A stretch of DNA of 64,000 nucleotides from Streptomyces sp. SAJ15 (GTDB lineage: Bacteria > Actinomycetota > Actinomycetes > Streptomycetales > Streptomycetaceae): NCBI RefSeq assembly GCF_007595705.1, contig NZ_NISY01000003.1, positions 310,001 through 374,000 of the forward strand, read 5' to 3'. A program made the translations under genes and the position numbers. The notes beneath the pieces were generated by a model. It was not told the origin of the DNA and made no database searches. It was given only the letters and a program-made list of their open reading frames with translations. Positions 26,156 through 37,359 of the stretch are shown piece by piece (within the stretch, counting starts at the first letter, position 1; every line of letters begins with the position of its first letter).

Positions 26156-27760
26156 TCAGTACGCGAAGGTCATCGGTCGGTCGGCCTCGGCCGCCGCCTC
26201 GGCGGCCCCGGCCCCCGTGCCGCCGGGGCCGCCCGGCAGCCGCAGCCGGGGGTCCTTCGCCGGCGGCCGCTCGTCGACGTCCGGCCCGGCCTTGGCGGTC
26301 TTGGCCAGCAGCCGCACCTCGATCACCGCGAGCACGCCGTAGAGCAGGGTGAAGACGCCCATGGAGATCAGCACCTGGCCCTGGCCGACACCGGGCGAGA
26401 CCGCGTCCCCGGTCTTCATCAGCCCGTAGACCGCCCAGGGCTGACGGCCCATCTCGGTGAAGATCCAGCCGAAGGAGTTGGCGAGCAGCGGGAAGCCCAT
26501 GGTGAGGATCCCCAGTCGCCAGGCCCAGGCGGTGAGGAAGGGGGTGAGCTCGCGGTTCTTCGTGAGCATCAGGCGCGGCACCTCGTCCTCGCCGGTGCGG
26601 AACCGCGGCGCCAGCCACAGCTTCCTGCGGGTGGTCCACAGCCCGATGAGGCCGGCGGCGAAGGAGGTCATACCGAAGCCGATCATCAGCCGGAAGCCCC
26701 AGAAGGCCATGAAGATGTCGGGGATGTAGTCCTCCGGCTCACCGCCGTAGAGCTCGGCCTCGCGCTCCGCGATGTCGTTGATGCCGGGCACCGGGTCGGT
26801 GAAGTTGTTGTGCGCGAGGAAGGAGAGGACGCCGGGTATCTCCAGCTCGGTGCTGTTGTGCCCCTCGCCGACCTCCCCGACGGCGAAGATCGCGAACGGC
26901 GCGGGGGCCTGGGTCTCCCACAGCGCCTCGGCGGCCGCCATCTTCATCGGCTGCTGCTCGAACATCACCTTGCCCAGCTGGTCGCCGCTGATCGCGGTGC
27001 CCATGCCGGACAGCACGGCGATGACCAGGCCGACCCTCAGCGAGGAGCGCATGGCGCCGATCTGCTTCTTCTGCTTCTCACCCAGCTCCCGGCCCCGGTC
27101 CTGCGCCCGCTTGGCGCGCCACAGGTGGAGGGACGAGATGCCGACCATGAAGGCGGCGCCGGTGAGGAAGGCGGCGGTGAGGGTGTGGAAGACGACGACC
27201 AGGGTGGTGTTCTGGGTCAGCACCGCCCAGAAGTCGGTGAGCTGCGCCTTTCCGGTGGCCTTGTCGATGGTGTAGCCGACCGGGTGCTGCATCCAGGAGT
27301 TCGCGGCGAGGATGAAGTACGAGGACAGCACCGTGCCCATGGCCACGATCCAGATGCAGGCGCAGTGCAGCTTCTTCGGCAGCTTGTCCCAGCCGAAGAT
27401 CCACAGACCGATGAAGGTGGACTCGAAGAAGAAGGCGATCAGCGCCTCCATCGCCAGCGGGGCACCGAAGACGTCACCGACGAAGCGGGAGTAGTCCGAC
27501 CAGTTCATGCCGAACTGGAACTCCTGCACGATGCCGGTGACCACCCCCATCGCGATGTTGATCAGGAAGAGCTTTCCCCAGAACTTCGTCGCATGGAAGT
27601 ACTTCTCCTTGCCCGTGCGCACCCAGGCGGTCTCCAGCCCGGCCGTGATCGCGGCCAGGCTGATCGTGAGCGGGACGAAGAGGAAGTGGTAGACGGTCGT
27701 GATGCCGAACTGCCATCGCGCCAGCGTCTCCGGCGCCAGGGCCAGGGTCACCGTATCCAC
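26156..27760 (-). CDS. cydA: Cytochrome bd oxidase subunit I
   Basis: A 534-residue subunit with about nine membrane segments. Start of the family is seen at LARWQFGITTVYHFLFVPLT, which carries the haem b595 His. Quinol-binding loop and GVVTGIVQEFQFGMNW are present, as is FAAGLIGLW. The start is GTG with AAGGAGAG about 7 nt upstream. It is the promoter-proximal gene of cydA-cydB-cydDC-kinase. A Rex operator lies 94 bp upstream. The C-terminus is Ala/Pro-rich. Confidence 0.96.
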   Translation of the reverse strand: MDTVTLALAPETLARWQFGITTVYHFLFVPLTISLAAITAGLETAWVRTGKEKYFHATKFWGKLFLINIAMGVVTGIVQEFQFGMNWSDYSRFVGDVFGAPLAMEALIAFFFESTFIGLWIFGWDKLPKKLHCACIWIVAMGTVLSSYFILAANSWMQHPVGYTIDKATGKAQLTDFWAVLTQNTTLVVVFHTLTAAFLTGAAFMVGISSLHLWRAKRAQDRGRELGEKQKKQIGAMRSSLRVGLVIAVLSGMGTAISGDQLGKVMFEQQPMKMAAAEALWETQAPAPFAIFAVGEVGEGHNSTELEIPGVLSFLAHNNFTDPVPGINDIAEREAELYGGEPEDYIPDIFMAFWGFRLMIGFGMTSFAAGLIGLWTTRRKLWLAPRFRTGEDEVPRLMLTKNRELTPFLTAWAWRLGILTMGFPLLANSFGWIFTEMGRQPWAVYGLMKTGDAVSPGVGQGQVLISMGVFTLLYGVLAVIEVRLLAKTAKAGPDVDERPPAKDPRLRLPGGPGGTGAGAAEAAAEADRPMTFAY

Positions 27761-27850
27761 GCAGGACTCTCCTTACCGTCGTGCCCTCCGCCCGACTGCG
27801 CCCCTCGTTGACACACGGCTATGTCCGTACAAAGAGGGACGAAACGCGGA

Positions 27851-27878
27851 GCTTGTGAACGCGTTCACATTCACAAGC
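27851..27878. promoter_or_regulatory. Rex operator of the cyd operon
   Basis: TGTGAACGCGTTCACA (27854-27869) is a perfect 16-bp palindrome that matches the redox repressor Rex site known in Streptomyces (TGTGAAC-N3-type-GTTCACA). It is nested in a second inverted repeat, GCTTGTGAA (27851-27859) and TTCACAAGC (27870-27878). Rex would repress cyd when NADH is low. The remaining gap to 28233 is GC-rich, without a gene I can support. Confidence 0.88.
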
Positions 27879-28233
27879 AATTATGGCGCACCCGGATTCG
27901 CCCCTTTCCACCGGGGGGCCGCAAGGGCCGAACGGGCCAATGTGAGAGTGTGGAAAGGTTGAGCCGAAAAACGCCGACCGAAACCGGCCGGTCCGCCACC
28001 GGCTCGTTCCGCCGCGCCTAGCGGCTCGCTCCGGCGCGCGCCGACGACTCGATCCGCCGCGCGCCACCGCGCGCCCCGCTCCGTGCGCCGCGCGCCGCCG
28101 TCTCCCCTGGCGTCTCGGGCCCCTCGGGTGACTCGGCCGGCCCGCCACCCCCGTCAACGCCGACGAGGGCCGCCGCGCGACGCGACGACCCTCGATCACC
28201 GGGGCACGAGAGCGACTCTCGCCCACCGGGGCG

Positions 28234-29313
28234 CTACAGGGACATGCGGAACTCCTCCGCCGCCCGCAGGAAGATGTCGTTCGCCTCGACCTCGCCGATC
28301 GTGATGCGCACGCCGTCGCCCGGGTACGGACGGACGATCACGCCCGCCTTCTCACAGGCCGCCGCGAAGTCCGCGGTGCGCTCGCCCAGCCGCAGGAAGA
28401 CGAAGTTGGCCTGCGACTCGGGCACCGTCCAGCCCTGTCCGACGAGCGCCTCGTAGACCCGGGCCCGCTCCGCCACCAGCGCCTCGACCCGCTCCCACAG
28501 CGCCTCCTCGCTGCGCAGCGAGGCGATCGCCGCCTCCTGGGCGATGTGGCTCACCCCGAAGGGGACCGCCGTCTTGCGCAGCGCCGCCGCGACCGGCTCG
28601 TGCGCGATCGCGAAGCCGATGCGCAGTCCGGCCAGCCCGTACGCCTTGGAGAAGGTGCGCAGCACGCAGACGTTCGGCCGGTCCCGGTAGAGGTCGACGC
28701 CGTTGGGGACCTGCGGGTCGCGGATGAACTCCAGGTACGCCTCGTCCAGCACCACCAGGATGTCCGAGGGGACCCGGTCGAGGAATCGTTCCAGCTCCTC
28801 GCGGTGGAGCACGGTGCCGGTGGGGTTGTTCGGGTTGCAGACGAAAATGAGCCGGGTGCGGTCGGTGATCGCGGCCGCCATCGCGTCCAGATCGTGCGCC
28901 TCGCCCTCGGTGAGCGGCACCTGGACCGAGGTGGCCCCCGCGATCTGGGTGATGATCGGGTACGCCTCGAAGGACCGCCAGGCGTAGAGCACCTCGTCGC
29001 CCGGACCGGCCGTCGCCTGCACCAGCTGCTGCGCGACGCCGACCGAGCCGGTGCCGGTGGCGATGTGCTCCGCCGGTACGCCGAAGCGCTCGGCGAGCTC
29101 GGCGACCAGGGCCGTGCAGGCCAGGTCGGGGTAGCGGTTGATGGTGCCGGCGGCGCGCGTCGCCTGCTCCAGCACCCCCGGCAGCGGCGGATACGGGTTC
29201 TCGTTGGAGGACAGCTTGAAGCTCACCGGACCGTCGGCGGCCGCCGGCTTGCCGGGCTTGTACGTCGGAATGCCATCCAGCGCAGCGCGCAGCTTGGGGC
29301 TCTTCTCAGACAC
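28234..29313 (-). CDS. hisC: Histidinol-phosphate/aromatic aminotransferase
   Basis: A 359-residue class I/II PLP aminotransferase. Markers: [35 protein letters not shown] Lys in [15 protein letters not shown], and phosphate/carboxylate Arg in VRITIGE. It could be HisC or a phenylalanine-type aminotransferase; it sits outside a his cluster, so a second HisC-like or aromatic role is likely. GTG start with GAGGAGG about 7 nt away. Single minus-strand gene, divergent from the LacI regulator. Confidence 0.85.
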   Translation of the reverse strand: MSEKSPKLRAALDGIPTYKPGKPAAADGPVSFKLSSNENPYPPLPGVLEQATRAAGTINRYPDLACTALVAELAERFGVPAEHIATGTGSVGVAQQLVQATAGPGDEVLYAWRSFEAYPIITQIAGATSVQVPLTEGEAHDLDAMAAAITDRTRLIFVCNPNNPTGTVLHREELERFLDRVPSDILVVLDEAYLEFIRDPQVPNGVDLYRDRPNVCVLRTFSKAYGLAGLRIGFAIAHEPVAAALRKTAVPFGVSHIAQEAAIASLRSEEALWERVEALVAERARVYEALVGQGWTVPESQANFVFLRLGERTADFAAACEKAGVIVRPYPGDGVRITIGEVEANDIFLRAAEEFRMSL

Positions 29314-29613
29314 CGCAGGTCCTCCTCGACCGCTCCGAGCACATCAGCACATCAATACTGCACACCTTAAGAGGATTCGCGGCTGCTCCGTAAGGACCAA
29401 AGGTCCAGGGATCCGGGGATCGGCGACACACACCGGATCGGGTGGGAGGAGACGCGAGGGCGCGGACCCGGCGCTCCCCGCGCGCTTCCGTGCGCGGGTG
29501 GCGGAAGCGGTGGCGCGCTTCACCCGTGCAGGTGAGTTGAGACCTCTTCGAAACATGGACCAATCGCCAGGTGTAGATATGCCAGGGGCCTCCGGAGGCT
29601 TACCTAATCTTCC

Positions 29614-29655
29614 AACTACCTGCATTTCCAAGGTAGTTAGCGCAAGCGGTCTTGC
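29614..29655. promoter_or_regulatory. Inverted repeats between hisC and the LacI gene
   Basis: AACTACCT (29614-29621) and AGGTAGTT (29631-29638) form a perfect 8-bp inverted repeat. It is followed by GCAAG-CGGT-CTTGC (29642-29655). The second resembles LacI-type operators. The region is AT-richer than its surroundings and likely holds both promoters. Confidence 0.4.
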
Positions 29656-29727
29656 AGAATCGTGCCTTCCCAGGGCCGTTTGGGGGACCCCGCAGACCTG
29701 CCACCCGAGCCCTACTATCGGCTCGCC

Positions 29728-30828
29728 ATGACAGCAGCAGGGAAGCACCAGGTGAGCCGGTCGGCCGGCCGCCGGTTGGGGCGGGCGGGCATCCGGGACG
29801 TGGCCGCCGCAGCCGGTGTCTCGATCACGACTGTCTCCGACGCGCTCAACGGCAAGGGCCGGCTCCCGGACGCCACCCGCCGCCATGTCCGCGAGGTCGC
29901 CGACCGACTGGGCTACCGCCCGTCGGCGGCGGCCCGCACGCTCCGTACCGGCAAGTCAGGGCTCATCGGCCTGACCGTGACGACCTACGGGGATGAACCT
30001 TTCACCTTCACCGAATTCGCCTATTTCGCGGAGATGGCCCGGGCCGCCACATCGGCGGCCCTGGCCCGCGGCTACGCCCTCGTCATCCTGCCCGCCACCT
30101 CCCGCCACGACGTGTGGTCCAACGTCGCCCTCGACGGCACCGTGGTCATCGACCCCTCCGACCACGACCCGGTCGTGGCCGAGCTGCTGCGCCAGGGCAT
30201 CCCGGTGGTGAGCGACGGCCGCCCGGCCGGCACCCTGCCGGTCACGGCCTGGGTCGACAACGACCACGAGGCCGCGGTGGAGGGGCTGCTCGACCACCTC
30301 GCGGACGCCGGGGCCCGCCGCATCGGGCTGCTCACCGGGACCACGACCGACACCTACACCCGGCTCTCCACCACGGCGTATCTCAACTGGTGCCGCCGGG
30401 TCGGCCAGGACCCGGTGTACGAGGAGTACCCGGCCCACGACCCGTGCGCCGGGGCCGTCGCCGCCGACCGACTGCTCGCCCGCCCCGACCGCCCCGACGC
30501 CGTCTACGGCCTGTTCGACCCCAACGGCACCGACCTGCTCGCCGCCGCCCGGCGCTACGGGCTGCGGGTCCCGGACGACCTGCTGCTGGTGTGCTGCAGC
30601 GAGTCGGCGGTGTACGCCAACACCGAGCCGCCCATCACCACCCTGTCCCTCAAGCCGCGCCGGATCGGCACCGCCGTCGTCCAGCTGCTGATCGACGCCA
30701 TCGAGGGGCTGGACAGCGAGCGCCCGGTGGAGCAGGTGATACCGACCGAGCTGATGGTGCGCACCTCCTCCCAGCGTCGGCCGCCGCGCACCACGATCAG
30801 CCCGCAGCGGGGCCCCGCGGGCGACTGA
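29728..30828 (+). CDS. LacI-family transcriptional regulator
   Basis: A 366-residue regulator. HTH with hinge: GIRDVAAAAGVSITTVSDAL, then GKGRLPDATR and ADRLGYRPSAAARTL. A periplasmic-binding-like effector domain follows (LIGLTVTTYG). Start ATG has no ribosome binding site but TACTAT lies 9 bp upstream, so the mRNA may be almost leaderless. Effector and targets are unknown. The effector domain lacks clear sugar-specific residues I could name. Confidence 0.88.
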   Translation: MTAAGKHQVSRSAGRRLGRAGIRDVAAAAGVSITTVSDALNGKGRLPDATRRHVREVADRLGYRPSAAARTLRTGKSGLIGLTVTTYGDEPFTFTEFAYFAEMARAATSAALARGYALVILPATSRHDVWSNVALDGTVVIDPSDHDPVVAELLRQGIPVVSDGRPAGTLPVTAWVDNDHEAAVEGLLDHLADAGARRIGLLTGTTTDTYTRLSTTAYLNWCRRVGQDPVYEEYPAHDPCAGAVAADRLLARPDRPDAVYGLFDPNGTDLLAAARRYGLRVPDDLLLVCCSESAVYANTEPPITTLSLKPRRIGTAVVQLLIDAIEGLDSERPVEQVIPTELMVRTSSQRRPPRTTISPQRGPAGD

Positions 30829-30860
30829 CGGCACGGCGAGCGAGCCTCGGACCGGCTCGC

Positions 30861-30921
30861 GGACCTGCTTCGGAGCGGTCCGGGCCGGGGCTTCGGACCG
30901 GAGCAGCTCCGGAGCAGGTCC
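30861..30921. terminator. Long hairpin after the LacI gene
   Basis: GGACCTGCTTCGGAGC (30861-30876) pairs with GCTCCGGAGCAGGTCC (30906-30921), with one G-U pair in RNA. An inner stem GGTCCG/CGGACC sits inside. It is 33 bp downstream of the LacI stop. Between here and 31261 there is a promoter region but no gene. Confidence 0.6.
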
Positions 30922-31090
30922 CCGGATCGGGCCGCCGGCTCGTCCGCACGCCCGGGCGGTGGGGCCCGGTAGGTCCGCCGCGGACGCCGTGGCGCCTGCC
31001 GGGCCCGCCCCGTGGGGCGGACGCGCGGCCTTCGGGCGGCTGACGGCCGGCCGGGCGAAGCCGGACTAGAGTCGGAGCGGACCGCCTACC

Positions 31091-31104
31091 GGGCCAATTC
31101 GGGA
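31091..31104 (+). promoter_or_regulatory. 14-bp shared upstream motif, copy 1
   Basis: GGGCCAATTCGGGA, 157 bp upstream of the phosphatase start. An identical 14-mer precedes the next gene on the same strand. Function unknown; perhaps a shared promoter or activator element. Confidence 0.45.
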
Positions 31105-31261
31105 GAAAATACCGGCCGAGTGGAGCCTCACCTCGATTGACGGCACCCTGGTGCGTCACAAGCCCTGACGGTCATTCCTATGATGGGCGGACGACACCGT
31201 GGACCGCCCTCGACCAGGCACGGTCCACAAGGTGCACGGCGGCGCGATGGTGGAGGGGTCG

Positions 31262-32746
31262 ATGACTCAGGGGGCCGGTCTGGGACCCACGGCACGGACC
31301 ACGGCGGACGTTCCGCCCGTACCCGCGTACGCCGCGTCGCCCGCGCCCGTACCCCCGCCCGTGCGCACGCGCCCTTATGCCACCACCGAGCCCCGCGCCA
31401 CCTCGCCGCAGCCACCCCACCCGGTGCCGCCGGCGGAGTACGCCCCGCCGGCCGGTGACCAGCCCGCGCCCGCCCCGCCGACCGCGGAGCACGCCCCCGC
31501 GCGGCAGCCCGCGGCGGAGCACCCGCAGGCCCAGCGCCCCACCGCTCAGCCGCCCGTCGCGGAGCACGCCCACGCGCCGCACCAGGCCGCCGGCCAGCCG
31601 CACCCGCACCACCCGGCTCCGGAGCCCGCCGCACCGCCTCGGCACCCGGGCGCCGAGCAGCCGCGGCCCGTCGTCGCGGAGCACCCGCACCACTCCGAGC
31701 ACCCGCCCGTGGCCCCTCCCGCGCAGCCCCCGCGCCCCGAGCACCGGGAGCCGGAGTACGTCGAGCCCGCCGAGTACACCCCCACCGAGCGCAGCCTGCC
31801 GCTGATGGGCCCGGGCCACACGCTGCCGGACACCCCGCTGGTGCCGCCGGGGGGGCTCCCGGACCGCCCGACGGTGACCCTCACCCCGGTGCCCGACCCG
31901 GCCCGCGGCGGAGCACCCGAGGGCCCCGGCCCGCTGTACGTCGTCGGCGATGTGCACGGCTACCACGACGAGCTGCGCGAGGCGCTGGCCGCCGAGGGGC
32001 TCATCGACGCCAAGGGCGACTGGGCCGCGGGCAACACCCGGCTGTGGTTCCTCGGCGACTTCACCGACCGCGGCCCGGACGGCATCGGCGTCATCGACCT
32101 GGTGATGCAGCTGTCCGCCCAGGCCGCCGCGGCCGGCGGCTACTGCAAGGCACTCATGGGCAACCACGAGCTGCTGCTGCTGGGGGCCAAGCGGTTCGGC
32201 GACACCCCGGTCAACTCCGGTGCCGGGACCGCCTCGTTCCAGGCCGCCTGGCTGCTCAACGGCGGCCAGCGCACCGACATGGAGCGACTCCAGGACCACC
32301 ACCTGCAGTGGATGGCGCGGCTGGACGCGATGGCCGAGGAGGACGACCACCTGCTGGTGCACTCCGACACCACCGCCTACCTCGAGTACGGCGACTCGAT
32401 CGAGGCCGTCAACGACGCGGTGACCGAGGCGCTGCAGCGCAGCGACGCCGACGAGTGCTGGGAGCTGTTCCGCAAGTTCACCAAGCGGTTCGCCTTCCGC
32501 GACGAGGAGGCGGGGCCGCAGGCGGTGCGGGAGCTGCTGGAGACCTACGGCGGCCGGCGGCTGGTCCACGGCCACAGCCCGATCCCGTACCTGCTCGGCG
32601 AGGTCGGTTCGGAGGACGGCGAGGACGACGGCACACCCTCCGTGGACGGTCCGCATGTCTACGCCGACGACCTCGTGGTGGCGATGGACGGCGGCGTCAC
32701 GATGGCCGGAAAGCTGCTGGTCGCGCAACTTCCCCTGGCCGGCTGA
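31262..32746 (+). CDS. PPP-type metallophosphatase with disordered N-terminus
   Basis: A 494-residue protein. Residues 1-215 are Pro/Ala/His/Glu-rich low complexity, with many HxP and AEH repeats. The catalytic domain follows with all core motifs of the PPP/calcineurin fold: VVGDVHGYHDE, FLGDFTDRGPDG, MGNHELLLLG, and HGHSPIPYL. It thus binds two metals and may remove phosphate from Ser/Thr residues or dinucleotides. Start ATG with GGAGGGG at about 6 nt; ATG five codons earlier is possible. No membrane segment. Substrate unknown. Confidence 0.85.
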   Translation: MTQGAGLGPTARTTADVPPVPAYAASPAPVPPPVRTRPYATTEPRATSPQPPHPVPPAEYAPPAGDQPAPAPPTAEHAPARQPAAEHPQAQRPTAQPPVAEHAHAPHQAAGQPHPHHPAPEPAAPPRHPGAEQPRPVVAEHPHHSEHPPVAPPAQPPRPEHREPEYVEPAEYTPTERSLPLMGPGHTLPDTPLVPPGGLPDRPTVTLTPVPDPARGGAPEGPGPLYVVGDVHGYHDELREALAAEGLIDAKGDWAAGNTRLWFLGDFTDRGPDGIGVIDLVMQLSAQAAAAGGYCKALMGNHELLLLGAKRFGDTPVNSGAGTASFQAAWLLNGGQRTDMERLQDHHLQWMARLDAMAEEDDHLLVHSDTTAYLEYGDSIEAVNDAVTEALQRSDADECWELFRKFTKRFAFRDEEAGPQAVRELLETYGGRRLVHGHSPIPYLLGEVGSEDGEDDGTPSVDGPHVYADDLVVAMDGGVTMAGKLLVAQLPLAG

Positions 32747-32794
32747 GGATTCGACGGAAGGCCGTGTGGGCGGGTGGGGAGTTCCACCCGGGCG

Positions 32795-32808
32795 GGGCCA
32801 ATTCGGGA
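32795..32808 (+). promoter_or_regulatory. 14-bp shared upstream motif, copy 2
   Basis: GGGCCAATTCGGGA again, 132 bp upstream of the small membrane-protein start, identical to the copy at 31091. Confidence 0.45.
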
Positions 32809-32940
32809 AACACCCTGTCACCCCGTCCAGGATCCGCTCTACCATCGGCTTATCCGTAGCAAGGCTCTCCTCCGTTTCCGCCCCACTGCCCGGCACCACC
32901 CGGCCGGCACCAAGGCCCTACGGAGCATCGGGGGACCCAC

Positions 32941-33807
32941 ATGAACAGCGCTCCGCACCTGCTGAAGGAGGACCGCCCGGAATTCGAGCGCGTCCTCAAC
33001 GAGGCACTGCGTTCCGCGGACCGTCACCCTGAGCTGGCCGCCATGGGACGACAGCTCACCACCGCGCAGCTGCGCACCATGGCGCTCAGCGCCTCCGCCG
33101 CCATTTCCGCGTGCGCGGCCGCCGAGTACCAGGCGTATGTGGAAACGCGCGAGCGTTTGCGCGCGCCCGCGCCGCGCGATCCGCACACCGCAGAGGGCGA
33201 TGGCGGCTCGTCCGACCCGGAGGGCGACGCGGCGCCGGGGCTCGGGAGCGGCCCCGGTCCCGGTCCCGGGATAGTGGCCGTTGTGGCCGTGCTGGCGCCG
33301 GTGCTGGCCGGCGCCGCCTCGGTGATCTTCCTCATCTTCGGCTATGCGCTGCGGATGATCCACCCCGCTCCCTCCATCGCCCAGCCGATGGTCACCGCCG
33401 GCTGGCTGTTCGCCGCCCTCACCGCGGCGGGCATCCTGCTCGCCGCGGTCGGTCTGCTGCTCACGGCGGTGCGCAACGGCGCCAGCGCGATCCGCGGCGC
33501 GGCGGCCCTGGAGCGGGCGGAGGAGGTGGCGCGGGCCAGAGAGACCTGGCGCCGGGCGCTGCTGGAGCGCGGCGTGCTGCCGTTCCTGCACGAGGCCCTG
33601 ACGGAGGCCGCCGCGTCCCCACCTTCCGCGGCGGCCTCCCCGCACCCTCCCCGCTCGGTCGAGGGCGCCGGCCGCACCCCCCACCTGGGCTACTCCCGTC
33701 CCGGCTTCAGCACCGACGGCGACGGTGGCCCCACCACCCGTCCCCGCTTCAGCAGCCCGGACTTCACCAGCCCCGACTTCGGGGGCCCTGAGCACGGACC
33801 GGAATAA
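32941..33807 (+). CDS. Membrane protein of unknown function
   Basis: A 288-residue protein with two membrane segments (IVAVVAVLAPVLAGAASVIF and WLFAALTAAGILLAAVGLLL), a helical N-terminus of about 85 residues and a charged helix after the second segment (RARETWRRALLERG). The C-terminal tail repeats FSSPDF-TSPDF. ATG start with no clear ribosome binding site within 10 nt (GGGGGACCCACATG). Likely a small actinobacterial envelope protein. Function not recognised. Confidence 0.8.
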   Translation: MNSAPHLLKEDRPEFERVLNEALRSADRHPELAAMGRQLTTAQLRTMALSASAAISACAAAEYQAYVETRERLRAPAPRDPHTAEGDGGSSDPEGDAAPGLGSGPGPGPGIVAVVAVLAPVLAGAASVIFLIFGYALRMIHPAPSIAQPMVTAGWLFAALTAAGILLAAVGLLLTAVRNGASAIRGAAALERAEEVARARETWRRALLERGVLPFLHEALTEAAASPPSAAASPHPPRSVEGAGRTPHLGYSRPGFSTDGDGGPTTRPRFSSPDFTSPDFGGPEHGPE

Positions 33808-33864
33808 CGGGAGGACCCGAAGCCGCCTTCATGGAACGCGACTTCGGGCCGTCCACTCCGCGCG

Positions 33865-35735
<1,871 letters not shown>

Positions 35736-35813
35736 TTGCAAAGGTGCCCCAACGCTAACGGTTGCTCCGGCGTGCTGAACAGGGGGATGGACTTTCCTTG
35801 CGATGATCGAACG

Positions 35814-37298
35814 GTGAGCCCCTCAGCACAGCCCCCACCGCACCCCCCGTCCAGCGAACCGCCCGCCGCACCCGGAGCGGGCGGCGACCACGGCGGCGGC
35901 CCCGGCGCCGGATCCGGCGGCGGCCATGGCCATGCGCACGGCCATGGTCACGGCCATGGTCACGGCCATGGCCCCGCCACCCCGGTCTCGGCCCACCTCC
36001 GCAAGATCATCGCCGCCGTCCTCATCCCCTTCACCGCCGCCGTCGTCGTCGGCCTGGTCGTGCTGTGGCCGGGCGGGGCGCCCGAGGGCAAGGGCGGCGA
36101 GCGCTCCGGCCTCGGCTTCGACCAGCAGACCGTCTCCGGCCGGGTGGTGAAGGTCGAGGAGGTGAAGTGCGCCGACGTCAACGCGCAGCCGCAGGCGCCG
36201 CCGCCGGGCGAACCGGGGCAGCCGCCGCAGGGAGAGCCCCCGGCCGAGGGGGACGACCTCTGCAAGCGAGCGACGATCGAGGTCACCTCGGGCAAGGACA
36301 AGGGCCGCACGTTCTCCGAGATCGTGCAGCCGAACGCCTCGCGGCAGTACTCCACCGGCCAGGAGTTGAAGCTGGCGTACGCGCCCAAGGCGCCCGAGAA
36401 CCTCCAGTACTCGGTCAGCGACATCGACCGGTCGGTGCCGATGGCCGTGCTCGCCGCGCTGTTCGCGCTCGCCGTGGTGGCCGTGGGACGGCTGCGCGGC
36501 GTCTTCGCGCTGCTGGCGCTGGCCATCAGTTTCGCGGTGCTGACGATGTTCATCCTGCCGGCCATCCTCCAGGGGTCGAACCCGCTGGTGGTGGCGGTCA
36601 TCGGAGGCAGCGCGATCATGCTCATCGCGCTCTATCTGTGTCACGGACTGACCGCCCGCACCTCGGTGGCCGTTCTCGGGACGCTCATCTCCCTGCTGCT
36701 GATCGGGGTGTTGGGCTCGGTGTTCATCGAGTGGGCGGCTCTGACCGGCGACACCGACGACCTGACCGGCCTGGTGCACGGCCTCTACCCGGACATCGAA
36801 CTCCAGGGCCTGCTGCTGGCGGGCGTCATCATCGGCTCGCTGGGTGTGCTGGACGATGTGACGGTCACCCAGACCTCGGCGGTGTGGGAGCTCAAGGACG
36901 CCGACCCCGAGGCGGGTTGGCGCAAACTGTACGCATCCGCGATGCGGATCGGACGGGATCACATCGCTTCGGTGGTCAACACGCTGGTGCTGGCCTATGC
37001 GGGCGCCTCGCTGCCCCTGTTGTTGCTGTTCTCGATCGCGGACAGCAGCGTCGGCACGGTGGCCACCAGCGAGCTCGTCGCCCAGGAGATCGTGCGGACG
37101 CTGGTCGGCAGCATCGGGCTGGTCGCGTCGGTGCCGGTGACCACCGCGCTCGCCGCGCTGGTGGTCTCCGCCGACCGCGGACCGGCGGGCGCCGGGCGCG
37201 GCGCCGCACGGGCCGGGGCGGGCGGCAAGGACGGCGCGTCCCAGATCGGGGCGGGCGGCCGCGGCCGACGCCGGCGGGCGAAGCCGCGCGGGCGATAG
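35814..37298 (+). CDS. YibE/F-family membrane protein with His-rich N-terminus
   Basis: A YibE/F-like protein (PF07907) with about eight membrane segments, for example MAVLAALFALAVVAVGRLRG and FALLALAISFAVLTMFILPA. An extracytoplasmic domain with two Cys follows the first segment (VKCADV; DDLCKR). Residues from about 40 form a run of Gly-His dipeptides that could bind metal. Start GTG at VSPSAQ; an upstream in-frame ATG (35787) has a ribosome site too close. GATGAT lies 6 bp before the GTG, so a leaderless start is possible. Divergent from thiC. Function unknown. Confidence 0.85.
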   Translation: MSPSAQPPPHPPSSEPPAAPGAGGDHGGGPGAGSGGGHGHAHGHGHGHGHGHGPATPVSAHLRKIIAAVLIPFTAAVVVGLVVLWPGGAPEGKGGERSGLGFDQQTVSGRVVKVEEVKCADVNAQPQAPPPGEPGQPPQGEPPAEGDDLCKRATIEVTSGKDKGRTFSEIVQPNASRQYSTGQELKLAYAPKAPENLQYSVSDIDRSVPMAVLAALFALAVVAVGRLRGVFALLALAISFAVLTMFILPAILQGSNPLVVAVIGGSAIMLIALYLCHGLTARTSVAVLGTLISLLLIGVLGSVFIEWAALTGDTDDLTGLVHGLYPDIELQGLLLAGVIIGSLGVLDDVTVTQTSAVWELKDADPEAGWRKLYASAMRIGRDHIASVVNTLVLAYAGASLPLLLLFSIADSSVGTVATSELVAQEIVRTLVGSIGLVASVPVTTALAALVVSADRGPAGAGRGAARAGAGGKDGASQIGAGGRGRRRRAKPRGR

Positions 37299-37322
37299 GA
37301 GCCCGCGCGGCACGCCGCCGAG

Positions 37323-37347
37323 GGACCGGGCCGCACGGGCCCGGTCC
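37323..37347. terminator. Hairpin after the YibE/F gene
   Basis: GGACCGGGCC and GGCCCGGTCC with a 5-nt loop, 24 bp after the stop. Confidence 0.6.
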
Positions 37348-37359
37348 GCCTCCGTCCGC

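Noticed and set aside
23104..26352. Long plus-strand reading frame opposite cydDC and cydB
   Set aside because: Antisense shadow of genes with clear homology on the minus strand.
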